Below are positions 8,123-17,035 of a DNA stretch of 44,689 nt, piece after piece. The position numbers were made by a program, and so were the translations under genes. Each line of letters opens with the position of its first letter. Position 1 is the stretch's first letter. This DNA comes from Lachnospiraceae bacterium (GTDB taxonomy: Bacteria > Bacillota_A > Clostridia > Lachnospirales > Lachnospiraceae): positions 1-44,689 of the forward strand of contig JAEEWS010000017.1 in the NCBI GenBank assembly GCA_016287765.1. The letters are read 5' to 3'. The notes beneath the pieces were generated by a model. The model was not told the origin of the DNA and did not search any database. It saw nothing but the letters and a program-made list of their open reading frames with translations.

Positions 8123-11100
8123 TTATTTAAGACTCTCGGATATCCTTGTTATCATATCCTCATATTCCTTAAGGTACTCCGCATGATGCTGATCTACAAA
8201 ATCTACATTTCCGTCCCTTGCTGCAAACTCCATGGACTTCATATGCTCTGACAGTTCTTTGGCACCGATGGTAAGGGATGTACCCTTTACCGCATGAACA
8301 AAGATCCTGTAATTCTCGAAGTTCCTTTCCGCATATGCCTTTTTTATATCCTCGATCCTGGCATTGGTCACATATGAGCCCAGCATCTTTTTATAGAAGG
8401 AAACATCGTCACAGCAATATCCCATGCCCGTGGCTGTGTCCAGAAAAGCCACTTTCTCAAGGAATGACCTATCCTCATCGGATCTTTCGCTGCCCTCATC
8501 CTGTCTGCTCTCTTCCGCAGCCGCTTCAGCGATCATCGCCCTTTCCCTTTCGGAACCGGATGAGGATACCTCCTTTTCGGTCACAAAGGTTTCCAGCAGT
8601 AAAACGGGAAGATGCTCGGATATCACCTTAAGAAGTCTCTGTCTCTCCACAGGTTTTGAAAGATACTCATCGAAGCCCGCATCAAGATACTTTTTCTTTT
8701 CACCCGCAACCGCGTTGGCGGTGATGACTATGATGGGCGTGTCATCACAGATATGTTCACGTCTCAGAACATTAAGCGCCTCAATACCGTCCATTACCGG
8801 GAGCATGTGATCCATGAATATCATGTCATAATGGGTCTTTCTTGCTTTTTCCACTGCCTCCAGTCCGTTTTCCGCATAGTCCACCTTCATCTTGGTGTCC
8901 TCCAGAAGCTTCCCGAGAAGATCCAGGTTCATGGCATTGTCATCCACTGCCAGCACTCTCGCTTTGGGCGCGGAAAGAGTGATCTTTTCATTCTTGGTGC
9001 TCTTATAAAGCTCACCGTCGAAGGTCACCTTTCCGATGGGTTTGGGATCCACCACATGGGGCCTGATGGTAAACCAAAATCTGCTGCCTTTACCATATCT
9101 GCTTTCCGCATGAAGCTCCGTGCCCATCTTTTCAAGGATCCTCACCGCAAAGGCCAGACCTATGCCTGCCCCCTGCTTGTTCCCTGTTTTGGATTTATCC
9201 ACACGAAGATAGCGTTCGGCGATCTTTTCCATGTCCTCGGGTTTAATGCCTATACCCGTATCCTCCACCGAGAAGGTGATCTCTCCCTTATCCGTGTTTT
9301 CCACCGGGACATAGGTCATCTCGATGGTTATCTTACCCTTCTCCGTGTACTTAACGGCATTGGATATCAGATTTGTGGCCACCTGAGTATATCTCATGGA
9401 GTCACCCTTTATGGCCGAAGGTATGTTGGGGTCTATATTGACCTCCAGCTGCAGCCCCTTCTTGCCCGCATTGTAATGGGCATATGAAAGAATATCTATT
9501 ATAGAAGGAAAAGTTTCAACATTAACGAATTCGATCTCAAAATCCGAGGTCCCCATTCCCGTATAATCCAGAATATCACTTACCACCGCCAGCAGGTTTC
9601 TTCCGGCCTGCTCAACATTGGCCGCATACTCTGCGGTTCCTGATTCCCTGGTCTTTAAAGCGATCATTTCGGTATATCCCAGAATGGCATTAATGGGCGT
9701 CCTGATCTCGTGAGACATATTGGTCAAAAATTCCGTCTTGGCATTATTGGCCTTTTCGATCTCCTTGAAGCTGGCCTTAAGCTCCTTTGTTCTGTCCAGC
9801 AGCTCCCTTCTCTGCTTGTTGAACGCCGATGACTGTACCTTAAGGAAGAAGCCGTAAAAGGCCGTTATGGTTATCATGGCGCTCACTATATCCCAAAGAA
9901 GCTTAGTACCTTCCAGCCTGTCCGATACAAGCTCCGGCCTGAGTTCTGACAGCACTATGCTTCCCGTATAGATGATCAGCGTGATGAAGTATATGATGTA
10001 GGGCGACCTTCCGTTGGTGACTATCCAGGGCAGAAGCAATCCGAATACATACCAGAGCGGCATGCCTGATTGTATCCCTCCGCTGCAAAAGAAAATGAAC
10101 GGGAACAGCACGTCTATGACAGTAAACAGCATCATGTTGGATATAGCCACCGTCTGTTTTTTGAAATACACTATGATATAGTAGATTATGCCCAGGAAGC
10201 AGCTTCCGCCTATGGCACCCAGCACTGTTCCGCTGTTGCCCAGGATCCGCGAATAAATGACTGTGATAAGTCCGCAGATCACCATTACAAGAACGGCCAC
10301 ATTGATCATCTTAATGCCGATATCCATATCTCTTCCGAAATAACGTTCCTTAAGATCCGTTCCCACTCTCTTAACCGCTTCCAGCGCCGCACGCTTCTCG
10401 GGCTTAAAGGTAACTGACGAGGTATTGGAACCGTAGGCATTGGCATATCTTTCCCCGGCCACCTTTTCCTTTTTGCCCTCCGGGCTGTCCCCCTCCTTTA
10501 CAAAAGTGCTTTCCGCCGCCTTATCGTCCCTTAAATTTCCCTTCTCATCGGGAAGAGTCACGGGAGGCTGAACGAAATTCACTGTCTCCACCTCTTTTTC
10601 TTCCCAGTCGATCTTGTCCTTGGGCAGGAATCGATGGACCATTTCCTCCAGAGTGGCGCCCTGAACGGGCTTTGAAAGATAATCCGCAAAACCTTCTTTA
10701 AGGTATTCCTCCTTGGCCCCCGCCACCGCATTTGCCGTAAGCACGATCACAGGTGTATTTGCGTTTATGCAGTTTTTAACGTTTTTAAGTCTCTTAAAGG
10801 TCTCAATGCCATCCATATCCGGCATCAGATGATCCATGAATATGATATCGTACTTGTTCTGCTTGGCAAGATCTATGCAGTCGATACCGTTTGTGGCCGT
10901 GGTTATCCTTACATTGGTCCGCTTCAGAAGTCCCTTCATTACCTCCAGGTTCATATCCACGTCATCCACAACCAGGATCTCCGCCCCGGCGGCTCTGAAG
11001 CTTTCCTTGTAAGCGGAGCTGGTCTGTCCCGGTGCAGCAAAGGTTTCCGCAAAAACGCCCATGGGCGCTTCGTCAACTATGGGCTGGGGTATCTCCACCG

Positions 11101-12793
11101 AAAACTTGGATCCCATTCCGTATTCGCTTTCCAGAGAGATCCTTCCGTCCATAAGCGCCACCAGCTGCTTGGTGATGGAAAGCCCCAGACCCGTACCTTC
11201 TATGTTGCGGTTCTTCTTTTGATCCACACGTATATAAGAAGCAAAAAGCTTGTTCTTGTCCTCGTCGGATATACCTATGCCCGTATCGGTCACAGAGATA
11301 AAAAGCTTTCCTTTGCCTTCTTCTTCCTTATAATAGTCCATCTCCACCGTAACCAGACCTTCGGTGGTGTATTTTATGGCATTGTTCAGGAGATTGGTAA
11401 GGATCTGCCTTATTCTGGTCTCATCTCCCATCAGCACCGAGGGCATCATGGTATTGTTGAACACACGAAGCTCCACCTTTTTATCGGCCGCTCTCTGCGC
11501 CACCACGTTATAAGCGTCCCTGAGAAGCGTCATGGTGTTGTATTCCACGGGTATGATGGACATTTCCCCCGCTTCTATCTTGGAGAAATCCAAAACATCG
11601 TTTACTGTGGATAGAAGTGTTTTACTTGCGCTCCTGATCTTCTCCGAATAACCTGTAATGGTATCATTGGTGCTTTCCCTTAAGATCATCTCGTTCATGC
11701 CGAGGACCGCGTTAATGGGTGTACGGATCTCATGGGACATGTTGGCAAGGAACCTGCTCTTCTCACTGCTGGCCTTCCGTAGGGCTTCCGCTTTTTCGAT
11801 AAGTTCCCCTGCCTGAGACTCCACACGTCCTCTGGAAATAAAAATGGATGTACAGAAATAGATCACCACAGCAACGATCAAAAGCGAAAGGATGATGTTG
11901 TTTATAAGAGCTTCCTTCTCCTGCCTGAATATGCTGCTGTAGTCCTTTATCATCACAACATACCAGTCGTCCAGAACATTCTGGGCAAAGGCGATCACGT
12001 CCACATTGTTGATCTCATCGATGATATAATTGGCTTCGTTTTCTTCGGCAGCCGCCTCGACCACTGTGTTGATGATGTCCGTCTTCTCTTCGCCAAAACG
12101 GATCCTCCCCCCTTCGGTCCGAATGTTCATTCCGTTACAGTTGGGATCGTCATTAAAGATCACGAATCCGCTCCTGTTGACCATCAGCCCGTAGCTTGAG
12201 GAGTTTTCCGCTATCTCATCTATTATCTCCTGGATCTTTTCCGCTTTTATGTCAATGGCCAGTACACTCTTCCCGTCCGAGAGCAGCATGCTGACCGATA
12301 TCACCATTTTACGTGTCTCCGCATCCAGATAGGGCATCACCATTGTCGGAAGTCCCTTTGCTTCCTTAGCCGCCTGGTACCACGGCCTTTTCTCAGGCTC
12401 AAAATCCTTATCGGGTATCCAGCCCGCTCCGTCTGCAAACTGCCCGAAGAACACGCCGTAAAGTCCCGTAAAATCAGGATCGCCGGAATCACGATAATTC
12501 TTTGTGATACCGCTAAGAAAATTTCTCACATCTTCTACAGTCCCGCCGGAGCTCATGCTGCTTTCCAGATAGATCCCGGTAGTGCGGACAGTATCTATGC
12601 CCGAGGTGATCCGTTCATTTATCTTGGCCGCCTCTTCTCCCAGAGTTCTTTCGCAAAGCTCTATCTCTTTTTCTTTAGCAAGGGTATAAAATGAATTAAA
12701 AGAATAATAAACGATAAATGAAACCAGAGAAACAGTTATAACCAACGTAGAGATAAAAGCTATCAGATGCCTGGTTTTCTTTTTGATCCTCAT
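8123..12793 (-). CDS. Tandem (double) hybrid sensor histidine kinase with Cache, two HK-REC units and Hpt
   Basis: The start is the ATG at 12793, behind GGGAGGA; an in-frame ATG at 12865 would run into the upstream gene. The 1556-residue protein reads: TM helix 10-32; extracellular Cache-like domain about 40-290 (RPWYQAAKE near 136); TM 299-320; HisKA with His354; ATPase with N-box 467-476, DTGIGI 503 and GTGLGL 533; receiver with Asp654; linker; six or seven TM helices about 826-985; second HisKA with His1028; second ATPase (DTGIGI 1178, GAGIGL 1208); second receiver with Asp1328; and C-terminal Hpt with His1500 (HAVKGTS). All phosphorelay residues are present in both units. No DNA-binding output domain exists. 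A lone receiver gene lies just upstream and is the likely partner. The ligand is unknown. Confidence 0.93.
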   Translation of the reverse strand: MRIKKKTRHLIAFISTLVITVSLVSFIVYYSFNSFYTLAKEKEIELCERTLGEEAAKINERITSGIDTVRTTGIYLESSMSSGGTVEDVRNFLSGITKNYRDSGDPDFTGLYGVFFGQFADGAGWIPDKDFEPEKRPWYQAAKEAKGLPTMVMPYLDAETRKMVISVSMLLSDGKSVLAIDIKAEKIQEIIDEIAENSSSYGLMVNRSGFVIFNDDPNCNGMNIRTEGGRIRFGEEKTDIINTVVEAAAEENEANYIIDEINNVDVIAFAQNVLDDWYVVMIKDYSSIFRQEKEALINNIILSLLIVAVVIYFCTSIFISRGRVESQAGELIEKAEALRKASSEKSRFLANMSHEIRTPINAVLGMNEMILRESTNDTITGYSEKIRSASKTLLSTVNDVLDFSKIEAGEMSIIPVEYNTMTLLRDAYNVVAQRAADKKVELRVFNNTMMPSVLMGDETRIRQILTNLLNNAIKYTTEGLVTVEMDYYKEEEGKGKLFISVTDTGIGISDEDKNKLFASYIRVDQKKNRNIEGTGLGLSITKQLVALMDGRISLESEYGMGSKFSVEIPQPIVDEAPMGVFAETFAAPGQTSSAYKESFRAAGAEILVVDDVDMNLEVMKGLLKRTNVRITTATNGIDCIDLAKQNKYDIIFMDHLMPDMDGIETFKRLKNVKNCINANTPVIVLTANAVAGAKEEYLKEGFADYLSKPVQGATLEEMVHRFLPKDKIDWEEKEVETVNFVQPPVTLPDEKGNLRDDKAAESTFVKEGDSPEGKKEKVAGERYANAYGSNTSSVTFKPEKRAALEAVKRVGTDLKERYFGRDMDIGIKMINVAVLVMVICGLITVIYSRILGNSGTVLGAIGGSCFLGIIYYIIVYFKKQTVAISNMMLFTVIDVLFPFIFFCSGGIQSGMPLWYVFGLLLPWIVTNGRSPYIIYFITLIIYTGSIVLSELRPELVSDRLEGTKLLWDIVSAMITITAFYGFFLKVQSSAFNKQRRELLDRTKELKASFKEIEKANNAKTEFLTNMSHEIRTPINAILGYTEMIALKTRESGTAEYAANVEQAGRNLLAVVSDILDYTGMGTSDFEIEFVNVETFPSIIDILSYAHYNAGKKGLQLEVNIDPNIPSAIKGDSMRYTQVATNLISNAVKYTEKGKITIEMTYVPVENTDKGEITFSVEDTGIGIKPEDMEKIAERYLRVDKSKTGNKQGAGIGLAFAVRILEKMGTELHAESRYGKGSRFWFTIRPHVVDPKPIGKVTFDGELYKSTKNEKITLSAPKARVLAVDDNAMNLDLLGKLLEDTKMKVDYAENGLEAVEKARKTHYDMIFMDHMLPVMDGIEALNVLRREHICDDTPIIVITANAVAGEKKKYLDAGFDEYLSKPVERQRLLKVISEHLPVLLLETFVTEKEVSSSGSERERAMIAEAAAEESRQDEGSERSDEDRSFLEKVAFLDTATGMGYCCDDVSFYKKMLGSYVTNARIEDIKKAYAERNFENYRIFVHAVKGTSLTIGAKELSEHMKSMEFAARDGNVDFVDQHHAEYLKEYEDMITRISESLK

Positions 12794-12810
12794 AATATCC
12801 TCCCCCGAAC

Positions 12811-12846
12811 CAAAATAAAAAGGGGAACGCAACAAACGTTCCCCTT
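12811..12846 (-). terminator. Terminator between the receiver gene and the kinase gene
   Basis: A perfect 10-bp stem AAGGGGAACG/CGTTCCCCTT (12820-12829 with 12837-12846, 7-nt loop) is followed on the minus strand by a T-rich tail (TTTTATTTT). It lies between the receiver stop (12859) and the kinase ATG (12793), leaving about 18 nt. No separate kinase promoter is visible, so it may act as an attenuator lowering kinase relative to receiver. Confidence 0.85.
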
Positions 12847-12858
12847 GGTTTTTATCAA

Positions 12859-13224
12859 TCAGCAACCGAGAATTTTGTTCACACGGTCCACAAGATCCTG
12901 TTTTCTGAAGGGCTTTCTTACATAGTCCACTGCCCCCAGCCTTCCGGCTTCTTTAACATGATCAAAATCTGCAATTGATGTAAGGAATACAACGGGGATG
13001 CTTGAAAACTCTTCCCGCGCCCTTATAGCTTTTAAAGTTTGAATTCCGTTGATCTCAGGCATATCTATGTCCAAAAGTACCAGATCGATACCTCCCTCAC
13101 ACATGGCTGAGATACCCTCGATACCGGACTGAGCAGTAACCACATTAAAGCCTTCCTGCTGCAGGATATATTCGTCCCGATCGAGGTTCATCTTGTCATC
13201 GTCAATGACCAAAATCGTCTTCAT
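12859..13224 (-). CDS. Single-domain (CheY/Spo0F-like) response regulator
   Basis: The ATG at 13224 was chosen because AGAGG precedes it and the product then begins MKTILVIDDD. It gives 121 residues, exactly one receiver domain. Acidic pocket Asp8/Asp9, phospho-acceptor Asp52 (LLDIDMP), Thr82 and Lys104 (KPF) are all present. No output domain follows. It presumably shuttles phosphate to or from the Hpt of the downstream hybrid kinase or binds a protein target. The two genes are on the same strand, separated by a terminator-like hairpin. Confidence 0.93.
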   Translation of the reverse strand: MKTILVIDDDKMNLDRDEYILQQEGFNVVTAQSGIEGISAMCEGGIDLVLLDIDMPEINGIQTLKAIRAREEFSSIPVVFLTSIADFDHVKEAGRLGAVDYVRKPFRKQDLVDRVNKILGC

Positions 13225-13343
13225 AATAAACCTCTCAGATCCTGGCATATGTATCCTCAATACCTATGCCGCTGTATTTCATTCTGTCTTCACCCTTATG
13301 CATATACTTCTTTTCCCCATAAAGGAACTGTATGCATGTCATT

Positions 13344-13371
13344 ATCTTATCATAAAACTGAACTATTTCAA
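13344..13371 (-). promoter_or_regulatory. Possible promoter of the receiver gene
   Basis: Minus strand: TTGAAA (13366-13371), 16-nt spacer, TAAGAT (13344-13349). Both boxes are near consensus but not strong. The leader to the receiver ATG would be about 115 nt and holds two tiny overlapping reading frames. Confidence 0.35.
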
Positions 13372-13387
13372 GAGATGATGAAAAAAA

Positions 13388-15055
13388 TTATTTAACAATG
13401 TTTTCAGCGTAATTGAGAGCCTCAACGATATTGGGCTTAAAATTCTCTTTTCCCACAAGATCCACAAAGCCATCCTTTTCCATAGCCTTATAGGGCTGTT
13501 CGTTAACATGGGAGAAAACTATGCGGATCTCTTTTTTGCCTACCTCAGCAACCATTTCCCTGAAGGATTTGAGAGCTGAAGCATCTATGGCTGTTACGCC
13601 CCTCATTCTGATAACCATGACCTTGGTATTTTCGTCCACACCCAGTTTTAATATCCTGTCGGTGGCAGCAAAGAAAAGAGGTCCCGAAAACTCATACACC
13701 TTAATGGAATGAGGAAGAGCTTTAAGCTTTTCGGCTTCGCCGGGAGTAACATCCGGATCATCAGTATATTTCCAGGCCTGTATGCCTGCGGTATCGGACA
13801 TTCTCTTCATGAACAGGAGAGCTGCCATGATAACGCCCACCTCAATGGCTACCACAAGATCAAAAAATACCGTGAGAAGGAAAGTTACCGCAAGGATCAG
13901 AACATCACTCTTGGGTGCCGTCCTGCAAAGCCTTGCAAAAGCCTTCCAATCTGCCATGCCCGCTGCCACAACCAAAAGTACTGCTGCAAGAGTGGTCATG
14001 GGAATATAGGAGGCAATGGGCATGAGAAGAAGCAGCACTGCTGTAAGTGTAACGCAATGGGTAATGCCTGCAATGGGTGTACGTCCGCCGTTACGGACAT
14101 TGGCTGCGGTACGTGCAATGGCTCCTGTGGCGGGGATCCCTCCGAAAAGGCCTGAGAAGATGTTTCCGAGTCCCTGTCCCACCAGTTCCGCATTGGATTT
14201 ATGAGTATCACCGATCATACCGTCGGAAACCACCGCAGAAAGAAGTGATTCGATAGCCGCAAGGATGGCGATGGTAAATGCGGGCTGGATCAATTCCTTT
14301 ATCATTTCAAAATTCACGTTGGGTATCTGAGGTGTGGGGAACTTAGAAGAAAGTTCACCGTACACGCTTCCTATGGTATTCACCTGAAGATCCGCAATTG
14401 CCGCGATCACTGTGGTGATCACAATGGCAAGAAGGGATCCGGGTATTGCACTGAAGAAGCCGGGGAGCTTTGAAGCGATCCTGGGCCAGAACATCATGAT
14501 GAGCACAGCTCCGAGGCCAAGGATAAGTGCCACCAGATTAGTGGTTCCGAGAGCCTTTCCATAGGCCACGATCTTATCCAGAAACTCTGAAGGAACCTTC
14601 TCCATTTCCAGTCCGAAGAAATCCTTAAGCTGTCCCACAAAAAGGGTTACCGCTATACCGCAGGTAAATCCGCAGGTAATGGTATAAGGAATATATTTGA
14701 TAAGCGAGCCCAAACGAAAGATGCCCATAAGTACCAATATGATACCGGCCATTACAGTAGCCACCGTAAGTCCGGAAACGCCGTATTTTGCGATTATCCC
14801 GTATATGATGACCACGAAAGCCGCAGTGGGGCCTCCGATCTGTACTCTGCTTCCGCCGAATACGGCAATAAAGAAGCCTGCTATTATAGCTGTATAAAGT
14901 CCCTGCTCCGGGCCTACTCCCGATGCGATGGCAAGGGCGATGGAGAGCGGCAGTGCTATGATGCCTACGATGATACCTGAAATGATATCCTTAACCAGTT
15001 GTTTACCGCTGTAATCCTTAAAAACTTCAAAAAGTTTAGGTTTCAACTCGTTCAT
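13388..15055 (-). CDS. SulP-family anion permease with STAS domain
   Basis: The 555-residue protein has the SulP plan. A hydrophobic region of about 400 residues opens with the family motif near GIIVGIIALPLSIALAIASG and includes GLYTAIIAGFFIAVFGGSRVQIGGPTAAF. A cytoplasmic STAS domain follows from about 430 (MRGVTAIDASALKSFREM). SulP proteins carry sulfate, bicarbonate, chloride or dicarboxylates; the sequence alone does not tell which. An EFSGPLFFAATDRIL segment at the STAS start is typical. The ribosome site is GGAGAATTC. It lies 68 nt after the helicase gene, with a direct repeat in the gap. Confidence 0.93.
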   Translation of the reverse strand: MNELKPKLFEVFKDYSGKQLVKDIISGIIVGIIALPLSIALAIASGVGPEQGLYTAIIAGFFIAVFGGSRVQIGGPTAAFVVIIYGIIAKYGVSGLTVATVMAGIILVLMGIFRLGSLIKYIPYTITCGFTCGIAVTLFVGQLKDFFGLEMEKVPSEFLDKIVAYGKALGTTNLVALILGLGAVLIMMFWPRIASKLPGFFSAIPGSLLAIVITTVIAAIADLQVNTIGSVYGELSSKFPTPQIPNVNFEMIKELIQPAFTIAILAAIESLLSAVVSDGMIGDTHKSNAELVGQGLGNIFSGLFGGIPATGAIARTAANVRNGGRTPIAGITHCVTLTAVLLLLMPIASYIPMTTLAAVLLVVAAGMADWKAFARLCRTAPKSDVLILAVTFLLTVFFDLVVAIEVGVIMAALLFMKRMSDTAGIQAWKYTDDPDVTPGEAEKLKALPHSIKVYEFSGPLFFAATDRILKLGVDENTKVMVIRMRGVTAIDASALKSFREMVAEVGKKEIRIVFSHVNEQPYKAMEKDGFVDLVGKENFKPNIVEALNYAENIVK

Positions 15056-15077
15056 TGAATTCTCCTTCTTCTTTCCT

Positions 15078-15117
15078 TAATATACACAATATTTTAACAA
15101 CGTGCGGTAATATACAC
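15078..15117. repeat. 10-bp direct repeat TAATATACAC ahead of the SulP gene
   Basis: TAATATACAC occurs at 15078-15087 and 15108-15117, start to start 30 bp, about three helical turns. It lies in the 68-nt gap upstream of the SulP gene. It could be a regulator site or two -10-like elements; no clean promoter was matched. Confidence 0.4.
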
Positions 15118-15123
15118 CCTGTT

Positions 15124-16959
15124 TTAAGAAAAATCAAGCATTTCTTTTACAAAGCGGGAAACCACAGTCTCCTTACCGTTCATGTACTTCGTGCTGAAAA
15201 CATGGAGTTTTGAAGCTGCTCTTGTTACTGCCACATAGAACATCCTTCTCTCCTGTTCCTCTTCATCCTTGCCCATTGCTTTCTGATAGGGAGTGATCCC
15301 TTCATTTACATCCGGAAGAAACACCACATCGTATTCCAGGCCCTTGGCACCGTGCATGGTTGTAATGGTGACTGCGTCCTTCTTTTCCCCTTTTGACATA
15401 TCCTGCTGTCTTTCCAGCTCATTTTTCATTTTTGAGATATGAAAAAACCATTGATCGAAATCCCCGAAACAGGAAGCTTCTTCCTCCATCCTGTCCAGTA
15501 TTTCCGTAAATTCCGAAAGAGCCGTACCTTTCTTTTGGGCATATTCCTCCAAAAAGTAGTCATATCCCACTGCCTTTCGGATGTATATGACCGCCGAAAG
15601 AGGTGTTCCTCTTTTTATAAATGCCAGGTCATACTCCAGTTTTTCAACAGCCCTGTATAGCCCTGGCCTGTTGAAAGCCTTTATCTTAAGTTCTTCAAAA
15701 GAAAAATCCTCCCTTACGAACAGATCCCCGGGAATATATCTTCGGGGTCTGTTTATAACCTTCAAGACCGTCTCCCTTTTCCTGTCTCCCCGGGCCAGCA
15801 TTATATAGGAAAGCACATCCCTCACCGCGAAGTGGGAATATATGCTTTGAAAACTTCCTTTAAAGGAAAAGGGGATATTGGCTGCCCCAAAAGCCGATGC
15901 AGTCTGCCCTGCCAGCCTGTTGGTCCTGTAGATCACCGCCATCTGCCCCCATGTAAAGCCCTGATCTTTGTATCTTCTCACGGCCGATGTGAGCGCCTGA
16001 TTTTCTTCCTTCCTGTTTTCGAAACATCTTATATCCGGCGCCTCTCCTTCCTCCCTCACCGCCTCCGGTTCCTTTTTGAACCTGTCGTGATTACGGGATA
16101 TGAGTTTAGTTGCCGCATCCACTATCTTTCCGCAGGATCGGTAATTCTTCTTAAGTATGATCTTTTTTGCCCCCGGATAGTCCTTTTCAAAATTCAGCAT
16201 GATCCCGGGGTCCGCCCCCCGAAAACCGTATATAGCCTGATCGTCATCTCCCACGATGAACAGATTGTTCTCAGGTTCTGCCAATTGCCGGATCAGTTTG
16301 TATTGTAAGGGGTTTATGTCCTGAAACTCATCGATCATTATAAACTTAAATTTCTCTCTCCATATATCCAACACCTCCGGGCGGCTTAAAAACAGTCTTT
16401 CCGTCATCAGCATCATGTCTTCGAAGTCCAGAAGCCTGTTCTTTTTTAGATAGTCCTCGTACCCGGCATATATTTTCTCGAAGATTTCAACTGAGCAGGA
16501 CATGGGTATATATCCCGCCTTAAGCCCGCCGCTTCCCTTTACTTTTCCTATCTCTCCCCGGATCTCTGAGATCATTTCCCCTTCTCCGGTTTCCAGTCCC
16601 GCATCGTGAGCTCCCCGGGCTATGACCCTAACGGCATCCTCATCCCGCACCACCGATGCGCCGTCAAGTCCGTAAGCAAACCGTAGGATCTTAAAGAAAA
16701 GACTGTGAAAAGTTCCGAAGGTGACCTGCTTTTCCCCGTCTCCTTCGGCCGCTTTAAAAAGCCGTCTTTTCATTTCTTCCGCTGCCGCTTTGGTAAATGT
16801 GACCACCAGTATATTTCCTGCGGGGATCTTGTTTTCTCTGATCAATTTAATTGTTCTTCTTGTTATTACAGCTGTTTTGCCCGAACCCGGACCCGCAAGC
16901 ACTACCGTCGGACCGTAAACCGTGTCCGCCGCCTTTTGCTGCTCTTCATTTAGAATCAT
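15124..16959 (-). CDS. UvrD/PcrA-like superfamily 1 DNA helicase
   Basis: The 611-residue protein has the SF1A motifs in order: Q-motif LNEEQQKAAD, Walker A GPGSGKT, GTFHSLFFKIL, Walker B IDEFQD, VGDDDQAIYGFRGADP, KKNYRS, TTMHGAKGLEYDVVFLPDVN and YVAVTRA. These unwind DNA 3' to 5'. It is shorter than PcrA/UvrD (about 720-750) and lacks a clear C-terminal Tudor-like domain, so a paralogue rather than PcrA itself is likely. No Shine-Dalgarno sequence is evident before the ATG; the preceding bases are AT-rich. Confidence 0.92.
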   Translation of the reverse strand: MILNEEQQKAADTVYGPTVVLAGPGSGKTAVITRRTIKLIRENKIPAGNILVVTFTKAAAEEMKRRLFKAAEGDGEKQVTFGTFHSLFFKILRFAYGLDGASVVRDEDAVRVIARGAHDAGLETGEGEMISEIRGEIGKVKGSGGLKAGYIPMSCSVEIFEKIYAGYEDYLKKNRLLDFEDMMLMTERLFLSRPEVLDIWREKFKFIMIDEFQDINPLQYKLIRQLAEPENNLFIVGDDDQAIYGFRGADPGIMLNFEKDYPGAKKIILKKNYRSCGKIVDAATKLISRNHDRFKKEPEAVREEGEAPDIRCFENRKEENQALTSAVRRYKDQGFTWGQMAVIYRTNRLAGQTASAFGAANIPFSFKGSFQSIYSHFAVRDVLSYIMLARGDRKRETVLKVINRPRRYIPGDLFVREDFSFEELKIKAFNRPGLYRAVEKLEYDLAFIKRGTPLSAVIYIRKAVGYDYFLEEYAQKKGTALSEFTEILDRMEEEASCFGDFDQWFFHISKMKNELERQQDMSKGEKKDAVTITTMHGAKGLEYDVVFLPDVNEGITPYQKAMGKDEEEQERRMFYVAVTRAASKLHVFSTKYMNGKETVVSRFVKEMLDFS

Positions 16960-16996
16960 TTTGATATTTAAGAATTATGCGAAAGGATTATAACAT

Positions 16997-17025
16997 AAAA
17001 AGACGGGCATTGATACCCGTCTTTT
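16997..17025 (-). terminator. Intrinsic terminator of gltX
   Basis: AAAAGACGGG (16997-17007) pairs with CCCGTCTTTT (17016-17025) around an 8-nt loop, with T/A runs on both sides. It lies 11 nt past the gltX stop and could work in both directions. Confidence 0.88.
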
Positions 17026-17035
17026 AGGAATCTTG

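Noticed and set aside
12794..12865. Upstream ATG adding 24 residues to the hybrid kinase
   Set aside because: It runs through the terminator hairpin and into the receiver gene, while the ATG at 12793 has a good ribosome site and gives the TM-helix start.
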